The position numbers were made by a program, and so were the translations under genes. From Paraburkholderia sediminicola (GTDB taxonomy: Bacteria; Pseudomonadota; Gammaproteobacteria; Burkholderiales; Burkholderiaceae): 64,000 nt of DNA. The notes below the pieces were generated by a model. The model was not told the DNA's origin, made no database searches, and saw only the letters and a program-made list of their open reading frames with translations. The stretch is taken from contig NZ_CADIKC010000009.1 in the NCBI RefSeq assembly GCF_902859805.1, forward strand, positions 359,733 to 423,732, in the 5' to 3' direction. Of this stretch, positions 1 to 8,570 are shown one piece after another. Position 1 is the stretch's first letter. Each line of letters begins with the position of its first letter.

Positions 1-48
1 TTGATAGTCATTTTGGTGGTCCCTCGCGTGAAGCAGCGCACTGTTCGG

Positions 49-1002
49 TCAGCGCGCCGCCTCCTGCCATGCCCCGCGCATTGCGCGTAAACCCACTCTC
101 CATTTGCGAAGCGCGAGTGCCACGCCGCCGCGCTCGAATGCCAGCGACAATGCGCGCAGGAACCCCGGGTCCGCACGATTGCCGATCAGCGTCGAGTAAA
201 CGACGAACGCCCATCGGCCGGGTGGCGTCAGGTATTCGCACATGATGAGTCGGAGATTGAATGACGCGTTATAGAAAGCGGCGTCGTTAAATGTGAAGCG
301 CTGGTCTTCGTCGCTGCGCTGGGCCGGAAAGTGATCGACCAGTAGTGACGGGTCGTAGATCAAAGTCCAGCCGCGCCGTTTTACGTCGAGGCTGAAGCCC
401 ATTTCGCAATGCACCTGCGCGCCGGTGCCGCGCAAGCGCTCATCAAAACGCACGGTGCCGATCGCCTCGCGGCGAAACGCCATGTTGACGCCCTTGAGCA
501 CCTGCACTTCACGTGCGGCGCCATGGCCAATGTGATGATTCCCGATAGTGCGGCCATACCAGCGCACGAGGCCGACGCACGGCTTCTGCCCCTGCAGGAT
601 GCCATTGCGTTCATGCACGATGTCGCGTCCGCCAAGGCCGCCGAGTGCCGGATCGTTTCCGAACGCGCGGGCGATCCGCGCGATCCAGTCGGAATGCGGC
701 GCGGCGTCGTCGTCGGTAAAGCAGAGCACGTCGCCGCTGGCGCTGTCGATGCCGAGGTTGTAGGCGGCGACCACGCCCGGCTTGTGCACCAGCACGATCC
801 AGCGGCGCGGGTCCGGCCGGTTCGCTTCGCTCGTGCGCAGCCAGTCGAGCGTCGCGTAGTCGTCGTGACGTGCGATCACGATCACTTCGTCGGCGCGGCG
901 CTCCTGTGCGTCGAGCGCCGCGAGGCAGCGTGCGAGATCGGCGGTGCGCCGGTACGTCGGCACGATCACGGAGACTTTCAGGGACGGTTTCCGGAATGGC
1001 AT
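49..1002 (-). CDS. Glycosyltransferase family 2 (EPS assembly)
   Basis: A 317-residue GT-A fold glycosyltransferase. The N-terminus (SVIVPTYRR) starts the nucleotide-sugar binding domain and CFTDDDAAP, near residue 95, is the metal-binding DxD region. The protein is probably cytoplasmic or membrane-associated and adds a sugar to the undecaprenyl-linked repeat unit; the donor cannot be read from sequence. Its ATG lies 2 bases after the stop of the WcaJ-type gene, so the two are translationally coupled. The first 48 bases of the window are downstream of its stop. The family call is firm; the sugar specificity is unknown. Confidence 0.88.
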   Translation of the reverse strand: MPFRKPSLKVSVIVPTYRRTADLARCLAALDAQERRADEVIVIARHDDYATLDWLRTSEANRPDPRRWIVLVHKPGVVAAYNLGIDSASGDVLCFTDDDAAPHSDWIARIARAFGNDPALGGLGGRDIVHERNGILQGQKPCVGLVRWYGRTIGNHHIGHGAAREVQVLKGVNMAFRREAIGTVRFDERLRGTGAQVHCEMGFSLDVKRRGWTLIYDPSLLVDHFPAQRSDEDQRFTFNDAAFYNASFNLRLIMCEYLTPPGRWAFVVYSTLIGNRADPGFLRALSLAFERGGVALALRKWRVGLRAMRGAWQEAAR

Positions 1003-1004
1003 GA

Positions 1005-2390
1005 TCAGAATGCGTTTCGCCCGACGAAACCCTTGAAAATCGTGATGAACACGATCTTCATGTCGAACCAGAACGACCAGTTATGGATGTAGAAGAGATC
1101 GAACTTCACGCGCGTCTCCATCTTTTCAACCTTGGTGGTGGCGCCGCGATAGCCGTTCACCTGTGCCCAGCCGGTAATGCCCGGCTTGATCCGGTAGCGG
1201 TTCATATAGCCGTACACCTGATCCTTGTAGAGATCGTCGTGTTCGACCGCATGAGGACGCGGGCCGACCACCGACATCTGGCCGAGCAGCACGTTCAGGA
1301 ATTGCGGCAGTTCGTCGAGACTGGTGCGGCGCATGAAGCCGCCGAGTTTCGTGATGCGCGCGTCGTTGCGCGCGGCCTGTGTGACCTGGCCGTGCGCTTC
1401 GTGGTGCACCGTCATCGAGCGGAACTTGTAGATCGCGAACGGCTGGCCATCCACGCCTTTACGGGTCTGGCGGAAGAACACCGGTCCGGGCGAGCTCAGC
1501 TTGATGCCGATCGCGAGCGCGACAAACACGGGCGCGAGCGCGAGCAGCGCGGCCGCGGCGAACAGGCGGTCGAAGATCAGCTTGGGCCACATCTGCGGCG
1601 AGGAGATAGGCGTGGCGTTCAGGTTGAGCGTCGGTAAACCGACGACATCGACTAGCGCGTGGTTGAACAGCGAGAGGCTGCGGACATCGGGGATGAAGCG
1701 CAGGTTCACGAAGTCATGTTTGAACGTACGCGTGAAGCGATAGATTGTGTGTTCTTCCGAGAGCGGCAGAGCGAGCCACACTTCGTTCACATGCTCTTCG
1801 CGCACCTTGGCGGCGAACGCTTTCAGATCGGTCAGCACCGGCAGGCGATTGAGACGCGCGCCGTACGTGCCGGCCGCTTCGATACTGGTATCGAAGACGC
1901 AGACGGGCTTGAAGCCGGCTTGCGGCGCACGGTCCAGATGCGCGAGCAGCGTGCGCGAAAAACCGGGTGCGCCGACGATCGCGACCGTGCGGAAGTTCAT
2001 GCCGCGCCGGCGCACGCTGCGCAGGCCAACATGCACGAGGCACTTGGTAAGAATGATCAGGGCGCCGGAGATCAGCGTCGAGTAGCCGAACCACAGCCGC
2101 GAAACGGCATCCATGCGGTGCAAGGTGAAGGCCAGCACGAGGGCGGTGGCGACCACCACCAGCCACGCGGCGGCAACTCTCAACAGCATCGAAGGCAGCG
2201 CCTTGCCGCGCCACGTTTCATAGACGCCGAAGCCGGGAAACATCAGCAGCACGAGCACGCAGTTGAAGGCGATCAGCAGGCGCTCGGTGTCCGACAACGC
2301 AATCGGCGTTGAAAAGCGCATCCCGTGAGCGAGCAGCCCGCCCGCAATCACAAAGAGTGCGTCGAGACATCGCGCAGTATTCCTGAACAT
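1005..2390 (-). CDS. Undecaprenyl-phosphate sugar-1-phosphate transferase (WcaJ/BceB type)
   Basis: 461 residues, the usual size of polyisoprenyl-phosphate hexose-1-phosphate transferases with an N-terminal multi-helix membrane domain, a central CoA-binding-like region (VAIVGAPGFSRTLLAHL, about 140-155) and a C-terminal catalytic domain. The catalytic domain shows KLIFDRLFAA, YKFRSM, RTSLDELPQ, GQMSVVGPRPH and KPGITGWAQVNGYRG, all typical of this family. It starts repeat-unit assembly at the inner membrane by moving a sugar-1-phosphate, usually glucose, from UDP-sugar to undecaprenyl phosphate. It lies 45 bases after the Crp/Fnr-type regulator and immediately before the GT2 gene, apparently in one operon. 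The sugar itself is inferred from the family. Confidence 0.93.
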   Translation of the reverse strand: MFRNTARCLDALFVIAGGLLAHGMRFSTPIALSDTERLLIAFNCVLVLLMFPGFGVYETWRGKALPSMLLRVAAAWLVVVATALVLAFTLHRMDAVSRLWFGYSTLISGALIILTKCLVHVGLRSVRRRGMNFRTVAIVGAPGFSRTLLAHLDRAPQAGFKPVCVFDTSIEAAGTYGARLNRLPVLTDLKAFAAKVREEHVNEVWLALPLSEEHTIYRFTRTFKHDFVNLRFIPDVRSLSLFNHALVDVVGLPTLNLNATPISSPQMWPKLIFDRLFAAAALLALAPVFVALAIGIKLSSPGPVFFRQTRKGVDGQPFAIYKFRSMTVHHEAHGQVTQAARNDARITKLGGFMRRTSLDELPQFLNVLLGQMSVVGPRPHAVEHDDLYKDQVYGYMNRYRIKPGITGWAQVNGYRGATTKVEKMETRVKFDLFYIHNWSFWFDMKIVFITIFKGFVGRNAF

Positions 2391-2435
2391 GATGATCTAC
2401 CCCGTAATCGAACAATGCAGCCTTCTGTTGACTGC

Positions 2436-3170
2436 TTACTCGACAGTTTCAGCCTGACGCAGACGCGGCAGCAGGCGGTCGAATTCCCGCTTGACGAGGC
2501 CGTAGCATTCGCAGGCGCGCGCTTCGAGACCTTTGCGGTCGAGGATCCTGATGTGGCCGCGGCTGTGATGAATCAGGCCTTCGTCGTGCAACTTGCCGGC
2601 TGCTTCGGTGATGCCTTCGCGGCGCACGCCGAGCATGTCAGCGATCAGTTGCTGGGTAACCGTCAGATCATTCGATGCCACACGGTCCACTTCGATCAGC
2701 AGCCAGCGGCACAGTTGCTTGTTCAGCGCATGGTGGCGATTGCAGGCGGCGGTCTGCGCGACCTGCGTGAGGAGGGCGTGCATGTACAGCAGCATCAGGC
2801 GGCGCAGGAAGTCCGAGCGTGCGAATTGCTGCTTGAGCGCTTGTGCGCTCATCCGGTAAGCGAAGCCGGCGCATTGCACCTGCACGCGGTTCGGCATGGT
2901 TTCGCCGCCCGTGAGCACCGGCACGCCGGTCATGCCTTCGCGGCCGACCGCGGCGATTTCGACCGAGCTGCCGTCTTCCATCGTCGAGAGCATCGAGATG
3001 ATTGCAGTGGTCGGGAAGTAGACGTGATGGATCCGTTGACCTGAGTCGCACAGCAGTTGCTCGGTGCGCAGATGAACCAGTTCGAGATGAGGGGCAAGTG
3101 CTTGCCATTCGTGGGACGGCAACGCGCCGAGCAAATGGTTGCCGTGCAGATCTGATTGAAGTGTCAACAT
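2436..3170 (-). CDS. Crp/Fnr family transcriptional regulator
   Basis: Taken from the ATG at 3170 (244 residues, starting MLTLQSDLHG), because that length matches the family and the upstream extension looks non-coding. Residues about 20-140 form the cyclic-nucleotide-binding-like beta barrel (YFPTTAIISML, VGREGMTGVPVLTGG); residues about 150-225 form the winged helix (LTVTQQLIADMLGVRREGITEAAGKL). There is no cysteine cluster of the kind used by Fnr for an iron-sulfur centre, and the usual cAMP-contact residues of Crp are not evident, so the ligand is unknown. It is the first gene of a unit with WcaJ and GT2 and is a reasonable candidate local regulator of the polysaccharide genes. Related Burkholderia EPS clusters have a c-di-GMP-responsive Crp/Fnr regulator, but that link is inference. 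Confidence 0.85.
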   Translation of the reverse strand: MLTLQSDLHGNHLLGALPSHEWQALAPHLELVHLRTEQLLCDSGQRIHHVYFPTTAIISMLSTMEDGSSVEIAAVGREGMTGVPVLTGGETMPNRVQVQCAGFAYRMSAQALKQQFARSDFLRRLMLLYMHALLTQVAQTAACNRHHALNKQLCRWLLIEVDRVASNDLTVTQQLIADMLGVRREGITEAAGKLHDEGLIHHSRGHIRILDRKGLEARACECYGLVKREFDRLLPRLRQAETVE

Positions 3171-3433
3171 GATCGGTCCTCGCTGAAGCCGCGCGCAGCG
3201 CGACCTCGTGTTTTTGATCCGATGCCTGCATCCTTGAATGAACGACGTGCCGCCTGGCGAGCAGCGATGGATGAACAGGTACGGCCCCGTATTGGCCTGA
3301 TGCGCCGCCGCCGTTCTTGTAGATCTCGTCACGGCGCCGCAGTGTTGCGCTCTCTCTTTAGCGAGGAGCGTGCCAACCTTGGGGAAAACGAGTGCTGGTG
3401 CGGCGCAGCGAAGAAACCCCGAGCAGCGCGGGG

Positions 3434-3451
3434 AGCCAAAAGTGGCTTTTT
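3434..3451 (+). terminator. Short terminator-like hairpin
   Basis: AGCCA and TGGCT pair around an AAAG loop and are followed directly by four to five T residues. Just upstream a CCCCG/CGGGG hairpin adds structure. It is short, so intrinsic termination is plausible but weak. It points along the plus strand with no annotated gene upstream. Confidence 0.35.
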
Positions 3452-3486
3452 GTTTCAATTCTGTACAACGCCCGCTTAACGCACGA

Positions 3487-3507
3487 CCCCGGTGAGGGGC
3501 ATTTTTA
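3487..3507 (+). terminator. Short GC stem with T-run
   Basis: CCCC and GGGG are separated by GGTGA and followed by CATTTTTAT. The stem is only four pairs, so this is marginal alone and is listed because it belongs to a cluster of plus-strand hairpins in the same gap. Confidence 0.2.
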
Positions 3508-3652
3508 TTCGAGCCAAGTCCTTGATGGGATTGGGTTGGCGGCTGATGGGCGCCCCTTTGCGGGGGCTGTCTCACGGATGAACCAGCCTTTGTGTGTGCG
3601 TTATCGGGGGCCGTCCGGGTTGTGCCGGATTTGATTCAGATGTGTTCCATGT

Positions 3653-3685
3653 GTTGCGTACGGTGGCGTACGCAACGCCTTTTTT
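3653..3685 (+). terminator. Strong intrinsic terminator on the plus strand
   Basis: A perfect 10-base stem (GTTGCGTACG / CGTACGCAAC) closes a GTGG loop at 3653-3676 and is followed by GCC and six T residues ending at 3685. This is a textbook Rho-independent terminator for rightward transcription. No plus-strand protein gene precedes it, so it may end a small RNA or protect the 3' end of the convergent minus-strand operon. Confidence 0.7.
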
Positions 3686-3800
3686 GCAGACCAGAACGTC
3701 GCAAAAAAACCAACAGTGATTCAGCAGACCAGACAGATGGATTCGCGCAGCGCGAGGTTCTGCGCGCCTTGCGAAGGAGCGGCTAGTGCAGCGACGACAA

Positions 3801-6425
3801 TCAACCGTAGAGGATGGCGGATATCGCATTGATCGCGCGGACTTCGCCTGCGGGCGCCAGACATGTTGCATCAGCTTTAAACGCCGCGTTAGATGCGTGC
3901 GCAACGAGTTTTTCAACGGGGACGAGCGGCACGACGCAGGGGCGGTTAGGCGGCAGATGAAACCAGTCGTGCGCGGCGCGGTAATGCGTGTCAATGATAT
4001 GAACGAAGCGCGCAAAGCGCTTCGCTTCGATAATCAGTTGCCAGCCGTCGGCGCTACGCTCGACGCGCACCGTCAGACCGAGGTCGTATCGTTCGCGGGC
4101 GCGCCGCTCCGGCAGATGAACCGCTTCTGACACGATCCTGCCGCTCGCCGGATCGCGCAGTGTCGCAATCGTGACGTCGTGGGCGCGCGGCCCGAAGCGG
4201 TAGGCGTGCGTGAAATCGAAGAACTGGCCAAGGTGCGCTGCCGCGCCGATACGCTGCGCGCTGTGCGGCGCCAGTTCGACCGCGTGGCTGGCCGACGCGA
4301 CCTTGACGCTGCCTTCGCGCAGGCAGACCAGATCCAGCTGGGCGTGCAAAGGTTCGGCACGTTCGTTCAACAGATGAATATCGAGGCCGTTGAGGCCTTC
4401 GTCGGTCATGACCATCTGGATGGGTTGCAGCGTCCGCGCGAGGCCGTGCAGGGCGCTTTTAGGCCGTCCTGTGGCGTCGATCAAGCCCCAGCCTGCGCCC
4501 GGGCGCAGATCCTGAAGCTGCCAGACCAGTGCGCCGCCGCACGTCGAGCCGGCGCGCCGCCATTCGGCGAACACGTCGCTCATCAGGTCGGCGACCACCG
4601 CGCGCGACAGATCCAGGTAGCGCTCAGGGTCTTCGTAACGCAACTGCGCCGGCTCGATGCCGTAGAGCGTCTGCAGATAATGGTCGCGTACATCGTCGAA
4701 GTCCCAGCCGGCGCCGGGGTCGCGCGGCACGGCTCGTTTCCAGCGCGGATCGTGCAGATGGATCGTGCCGAGTGCTTCGTGCAAGGTGGCGTCGTCGGGC
4801 ACGTTGGCGAAGGCGAGGCATTCGGCGGCGAAGCGGACCTGCGCGCGGCGCACGTCGTCGAGCGGGCGTTGATAGGCGCCAACTCCGTAGTAGTGCGTGA
4901 TGCCTTCGTTAGTCGAAAACGGCCACGCGCCACCCGAGGGCGAGTTGCTCACATACGGTACATCCGGCCGCTCGCGGGCGGCGATGGCGGGCAGCTGTTC
5001 GGTAAACAGTGGTTGCGTGCGCATCGAAGCGGGCAGGCCGAACATGGCCGCCTGCTGGTCGACTTCACTGCCGCCGCACAACACCGCGAGCGAGGCGAAG
5101 CGCCGTGTGCGGGTCAGAAATTGCGTTGCTTCGCGCTCGATGGAAGCCGTAAAGGCGGCATCGGTCGGGTAGTCGAAATTCGCCAGCGCGAAGTCTTGCC
5201 AGATGAGGAGGCCGTACGCGTCAGCCAGTGCGTAAAACGCGTCGGACTCGTACACCATCGTGCCGCCTACCCGCAGCATGTTCATGCCGGCATCGCGAGC
5301 GAGTGCGAAAGTGTGGCGCAGCTGAGCCTCGGTGCCGGTCAGCGTGACGAGATCCGCGCTGGTCCAGCAGGCGCCACGGCAGAACACCGCCGTGCCATTT
5401 ACGCGCAATGCGAAGCCCATGCCGTCCGCGCCGCGATCCACTTCGATGCTGCGAAAGCCGACAGATCCCAATGAGTGGGATATCGCGTCTTCGTCATCAA
5501 GCTGCAACGTCAGAGGATATAGGGTGGGCTCGCCATGCGTGTGGGGCCACCAGCGTTCGGCATGCGGTACACGCACACTGCCGGTCAGTGTATATGCATC
5601 ACTCCATTGCAAAGACGAAACACAACTGCCGCAATTTAACTTTGCGACGCACGCGTCGACGTCATGCGGATGCACGAAATGTAGCGTTATCGAAACAACG
5701 CCGTCGTCGTCTTCGAGACGGCTTGTCAGATCAATCGTGTCGAAGGCGTGCGGCGCGTCGCTCAACATTTCAATCGGCCGCCATGGACCGACGGCCTGCA
5801 CCGATGGACACCATCCCGGCATATGGCCAAGCAGCGTGGTGCGCACGTTACGCAAAGTGGACGGCGTGACAAGACGCGGCCGCCAGCGCGCGCGTGAGCG
5901 TTTGGCCGCCAGCGCCGGGGTCAGCGAGCGAAAGCACAGCGCGAGTGTCGCGCTGCCGTGCAGTTCGATGTCGAGATCGTGCGCGACGAACATCGAATCG
6001 GACTCAATGCGTCTGATGCCGTCGATCCAGACTTCGGCGAGCGTGGCGAGGCCGTGCAGGCGCAAGCGGCGTTTGCCTGTGCCTGTCAGCGTGAGCTTGT
6101 ACCAGTGGTCATCGAAGGCAAGCGGCGGCGGATTGACGGCGTCCAGCAGGCCCGCGGCACGGCGCGCGCTCGCCACCGTACCGGGCACCTGTGCGGCGAG
6201 CCAGCCCTGCGCGGGCAAGTCGGTGGGGCAGACGCATGCACCGGCCGGCGTGCTGACGCACTGCCAGCCTGTGTCGAGTTGCTGTGGCCAGAGGCCCTCA
6301 GGTGAGGCAAGCGCCGTGATAGCGCAGGCAGCGGCATCAACTTCGGCGGCCTCCGGCGTCTTGGCAAAGGTCGCCGGACGCGAGCCGCCTGCATCCGGTA
6401 CCAGGTCATTCGTCAGCACATCCAC
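3801..6425 (-). CDS. Glycoside hydrolase family 2 protein, beta-mannosidase-like
   Basis: 874 residues from a GTG at 6425, which has an AGGA about 8 bases upstream. The order is a GH2 N-terminal sugar-binding domain (DDHWYKLTLTG, LHGLATLAEVWIDG), an Ig-like domain, and a TIM-barrel core near residues 340-660 (FCRGACWTSAD, GMNMLRVGGTMVYE, LIWQDFALANFDYP). The acid/base glutamate is probably in VLCGGSEVDQQ and the nucleophile in RFAAECLAFANVP, matching the two glutamates of beta-mannosidases. No signal peptide is seen, so it is probably cytosolic. It is the last gene of the carrier-protein operon, 30 bases after the DUF1839 gene. A glycosyl hydrolase fused into this type of operon suggests the product or acceptor contains mannose or a related sugar. 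Substrate and anomeric preference are inferred. Confidence 0.85.
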   Translation of the reverse strand: MDVLTNDLVPDAGGSRPATFAKTPEAAEVDAAACAITALASPEGLWPQQLDTGWQCVSTPAGACVCPTDLPAQGWLAAQVPGTVASARRAAGLLDAVNPPPLAFDDHWYKLTLTGTGKRRLRLHGLATLAEVWIDGIRRIESDSMFVAHDLDIELHGSATLALCFRSLTPALAAKRSRARWRPRLVTPSTLRNVRTTLLGHMPGWCPSVQAVGPWRPIEMLSDAPHAFDTIDLTSRLEDDDGVVSITLHFVHPHDVDACVAKLNCGSCVSSLQWSDAYTLTGSVRVPHAERWWPHTHGEPTLYPLTLQLDDEDAISHSLGSVGFRSIEVDRGADGMGFALRVNGTAVFCRGACWTSADLVTLTGTEAQLRHTFALARDAGMNMLRVGGTMVYESDAFYALADAYGLLIWQDFALANFDYPTDAAFTASIEREATQFLTRTRRFASLAVLCGGSEVDQQAAMFGLPASMRTQPLFTEQLPAIAARERPDVPYVSNSPSGGAWPFSTNEGITHYYGVGAYQRPLDDVRRAQVRFAAECLAFANVPDDATLHEALGTIHLHDPRWKRAVPRDPGAGWDFDDVRDHYLQTLYGIEPAQLRYEDPERYLDLSRAVVADLMSDVFAEWRRAGSTCGGALVWQLQDLRPGAGWGLIDATGRPKSALHGLARTLQPIQMVMTDEGLNGLDIHLLNERAEPLHAQLDLVCLREGSVKVASASHAVELAPHSAQRIGAAAHLGQFFDFTHAYRFGPRAHDVTIATLRDPASGRIVSEAVHLPERRARERYDLGLTVRVERSADGWQLIIEAKRFARFVHIIDTHYRAAHDWFHLPPNRPCVVPLVPVEKLVAHASNAAFKADATCLAPAGEVRAINAISAILYG

Positions 6426-6455
6426 GGCGATTTCCTGAAGCTCGAAACGAGCTCG

Positions 6456-7517
6456 TTACAGCACAAGCGCGGCAAGTGGCGGCAGCGTCTTTTCATAGGC
6501 GCTTTCGAGAACGTCGAAGCAGTCTTCACACGAATCGCGGCGTCCGCGCGTGATCGCCCGCACGAGCCTGAACTGCATCACCATCGACTCCGACGCGATA
6601 CGCTGCGCCGCCTCCGGGATCGATGCCGGCATGTCGAAACCTTGCGCGGAAAGCCACAACAGATACTTCGAAAGAAATTCGAAGTTCGCGCCGAGCTGCC
6701 GCATCAGGTTGAACGAGTAGGGATGAAAGAACGCCTCGCCGCGTTCGAGCAGCGTATCGAGATGTGCGGGAAACGCGGCGCGCCACTGCGAGATCGGATT
6801 GGTCAGCGGCCGCCTGGCTAGATGCGCGCACAACAATTCCGCCGAGGCTTCGGCGAGCGCCGTGCCTTCCAGCGCGGGCCGCGCCTGCTTGGCGAATTCA
6901 ACATACGGAAACAGCAGATCCGGCTGCTGCGCGAATTGCGGCAGCTTGCGGAACACGCCGTCGTAGTCTTCACCGTCCAGCAGGTGATAGCCGGTGTTGT
7001 GGAAATAGCCGAGGCGGCGCGCCGGCGGATCGATGAAGTCGATCCCCACCGTGGTTTTCGGATGCTCACGCCGATACGACGTGGCGCGTGTATTCGGCAG
7101 ATAATAGCCGTCCACTTCCACCAGCACGGTGTGGCCGCGCAAAGTCTGCGCGAGCACGCGGGCTTCGAGCGAGTCGTAGATCGCCAGTTCCTGCACCTGG
7201 GTGCCGTACAGCCGCTCGAGGTCTTCGAGCGGAAATTTGAAGAAGGTGAACTGATCGCCTTCGAAGTCCTGCGTGACGGTAAAGCCGAACGCGGCGCGCG
7301 GATCGAGTCCGAAGCCGTGCAGCAGTTCGATCCACAGGTCGACGTAGCAGTTGGTCTCCTGCCAGACGCGCTCGCCCTGATGCAGCGCGTGCGGCGCATG
7401 CTGGCGCAGCGGCGTGGCAGGCGCGCTCGTGCTGCCCTGAGCCGGCAGGTCGAGCCGGCGGGGCAACGCAAAGGCGGACGAGACGCCCTTCGGCGCGGGG
7501 ATCAGGGATGGATTCAT
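6456..7517 (-). CDS. DUF1839 family protein, possible papain-like acyltransferase
   Basis: 353 residues from the ATG at 7517, which overlaps the stop of the ligase gene (ATGA), so the two are translationally coupled. I recognise it as DUF1839, a family found beside amino acid:[carrier protein] ligases; no activity is established. Cys57 sits in WQETNCYVDLWIELLH at the start of a predicted helix, followed later by VEVDGYYLPNT (Asp136), His152 and GIDFID (Asp160), and YFHNTGYHLLDG (His173, His178). A nucleophilic cysteine followed by His and Asp recalls papain-fold transferases such as BtrH, which moves an acyl group from a carrier protein to an aminoglycoside. That comparison is my inference. 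The C-terminal 150 residues are helical with no recognised motif. Confidence 0.8.
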   Translation of the reverse strand: MNPSLIPAPKGVSSAFALPRRLDLPAQGSTSAPATPLRQHAPHALHQGERVWQETNCYVDLWIELLHGFGLDPRAAFGFTVTQDFEGDQFTFFKFPLEDLERLYGTQVQELAIYDSLEARVLAQTLRGHTVLVEVDGYYLPNTRATSYRREHPKTTVGIDFIDPPARRLGYFHNTGYHLLDGEDYDGVFRKLPQFAQQPDLLFPYVEFAKQARPALEGTALAEASAELLCAHLARRPLTNPISQWRAAFPAHLDTLLERGEAFFHPYSFNLMRQLGANFEFLSKYLLWLSAQGFDMPASIPEAAQRIASESMVMQFRLVRAITRGRRDSCEDCFDVLESAYEKTLPPLAALVL

Positions 7518-8569
7518 GCGCTGTCTCCAGCACCCTGTTCCACCACCGTGGATGCCGACTGTATGCCTTGCGCCACGCGCGCCTCCGTGTCGCCCCACAG
7601 CAGCGCGCGCACGTCGTCCGGCCATGCGTTGACGTCGAGCCCGTGATGGCGGAATAGCGCCAGCGTGATGCGCTCCATGCCAAAGCCGACGCAGCCCGTG
7701 TGCGCTACCGCACCGTCTTCGCACTCGATCTTCCAGATCGCGCCGAAGTGCTCCATGTGATAGTTGAACGAGAGGCAGGCGGTCTTGCCGCGCGGATCGG
7801 CGACCGGAATCAGCAGTTCGAACTTGAGCGCCTGGGCACGCTGACTATCGGCGACGATCTTGCCGCCGCGGCCGAAGAACGGATCGTTGGCGAGATCCAC
7901 TTCCACCGGCAGTTGCAGCAGCGTAATCAGCAGCGAGCCGCGTTCGACCCACATCTGCCGGAATGCCATCACCTGTTCGGCGCTGCCGAGGCGTACGTAT
8001 TCGCGCTGCCGGAACATCTGCATACGGCCGGGATCGAGCGAAGGTTCATGGCGGAAGCAATACGACAGCACGTCGATAGTGCGGCCGTCTGCGGGCAGCG
8101 GGCCGCGCCGCGCCATCACCGGATAGATCGGATAGCAGGCGGCCGGCGTGAGGACCACGCGGGTCGGTTTCTGCTGCGCCATCCATTCGTCGCTGCGATC
8201 GTCGTCGCTTTCGGTCATCGCGTCGTCGAGTGCGCGCAACAGACGCTGGTGGCCCATGTCGTTGCCGCAGAACGAGTGGATCGTGCCGGCGAGGTTCGGG
8301 AAGCTCTTCAGATACTCGCTGTCTTCGAAATCGGTGCGGCGCATGGCGGGCGGAAAGCGCAGCACTTCGGGCTGCTGGTCCGCGCCGAGATGCGTGATCG
8401 CTACGTTCAGACGGTCCACCACGTCTTCGAAAACCTGGCTGCGGCCGTACAGGCCGTTTTCACCGGTATCGATCAGGAGGCCGGCGGCCAGCAGTTCGTC
8501 GCGGAAAGTCGGCGCAGTGGATTCCGGCGCTGCAGTGGCCAGCGCGGCGGTATCGGTCATCGTGTTCAT
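7514..8569 (-). CDS. Amino acid--[acyl-carrier-protein] ligase (SerRS-like)
   Basis: 351 residues from the ATG at 8569, one base after the stop of the dehydrogenase gene. It resembles the catalytic core of atypical archaeal seryl-tRNA synthetase but lacks a tRNA-binding domain, the hallmark of amino acid:[carrier protein] ligases described from Bradyrhizobium and Agrobacterium. The three expected zinc ligands are visible: Cys145 in ACYPIYP, Glu190 in motif 2 (FRQREYVRLG) and Cys293 beside motif 3 (TGCVGFGMERITLALF). Such enzymes activate glycine or alanine as an adenylate and transfer it to the phosphopantetheine of a small carrier protein; the cognate carrier is encoded two genes upstream. 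Zinc-dependent recognition suggests a small amino acid, but which one cannot be read here. Confidence 0.92.
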   Translation of the reverse strand: MNTMTDTAALATAAPESTAPTFRDELLAAGLLIDTGENGLYGRSQVFEDVVDRLNVAITHLGADQQPEVLRFPPAMRRTDFEDSEYLKSFPNLAGTIHSFCGNDMGHQRLLRALDDAMTESDDDRSDEWMAQQKPTRVVLTPAACYPIYPVMARRGPLPADGRTIDVLSYCFRHEPSLDPGRMQMFRQREYVRLGSAEQVMAFRQMWVERGSLLITLLQLPVEVDLANDPFFGRGGKIVADSQRAQALKFELLIPVADPRGKTACLSFNYHMEHFGAIWKIECEDGAVAHTGCVGFGMERITLALFRHHGLDVNAWPDDVRALLWGDTEARVAQGIQSASTVVEQGAGDSA

Positions 8570-8570
8570 G

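Larger units (their letters stand above)
3171..3800. other. 630-base intergenic region with several plus-strand hairpins
   Basis: This gap lies between the end of the carrier-protein/GH2 operon and the start of the Crp/Fnr-type gene, both on the minus strand, so it should hold the regulator's promoter. No convincing protein gene is seen. The plus strand carries at least three hairpins followed by T-runs (3434-3451, 3487-3507, 3653-3685), unusual because no plus-strand gene precedes them. See the separate terminator entries and the finding on a possible small RNA. Confidence 0.5.

Noticed and set aside
409..1092. Long plus-strand open frame of 227 codons opposite the GT2 gene
   Set aside because: Antisense shadow of a high-GC gene; the minus-strand protein has full family motifs and this frame has none.
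3171..3575. N-terminal extension of the Crp/Fnr regulator to 379 residues
   Set aside because: The extra 135 residues look non-coding and the ATG at 3170 gives the standard family length.
4179..5474. 431-codon plus-strand frame inside the GH2 gene
   Set aside because: Composition is Arg/Ala/Gly-rich and no domain is visible; the GH2 product on the other strand explains the region.
7514..8569. Genuine seryl-tRNA synthetase
   Set aside because: No tRNA-binding domain, only 351 residues, and it sits beside a carrier-protein gene.
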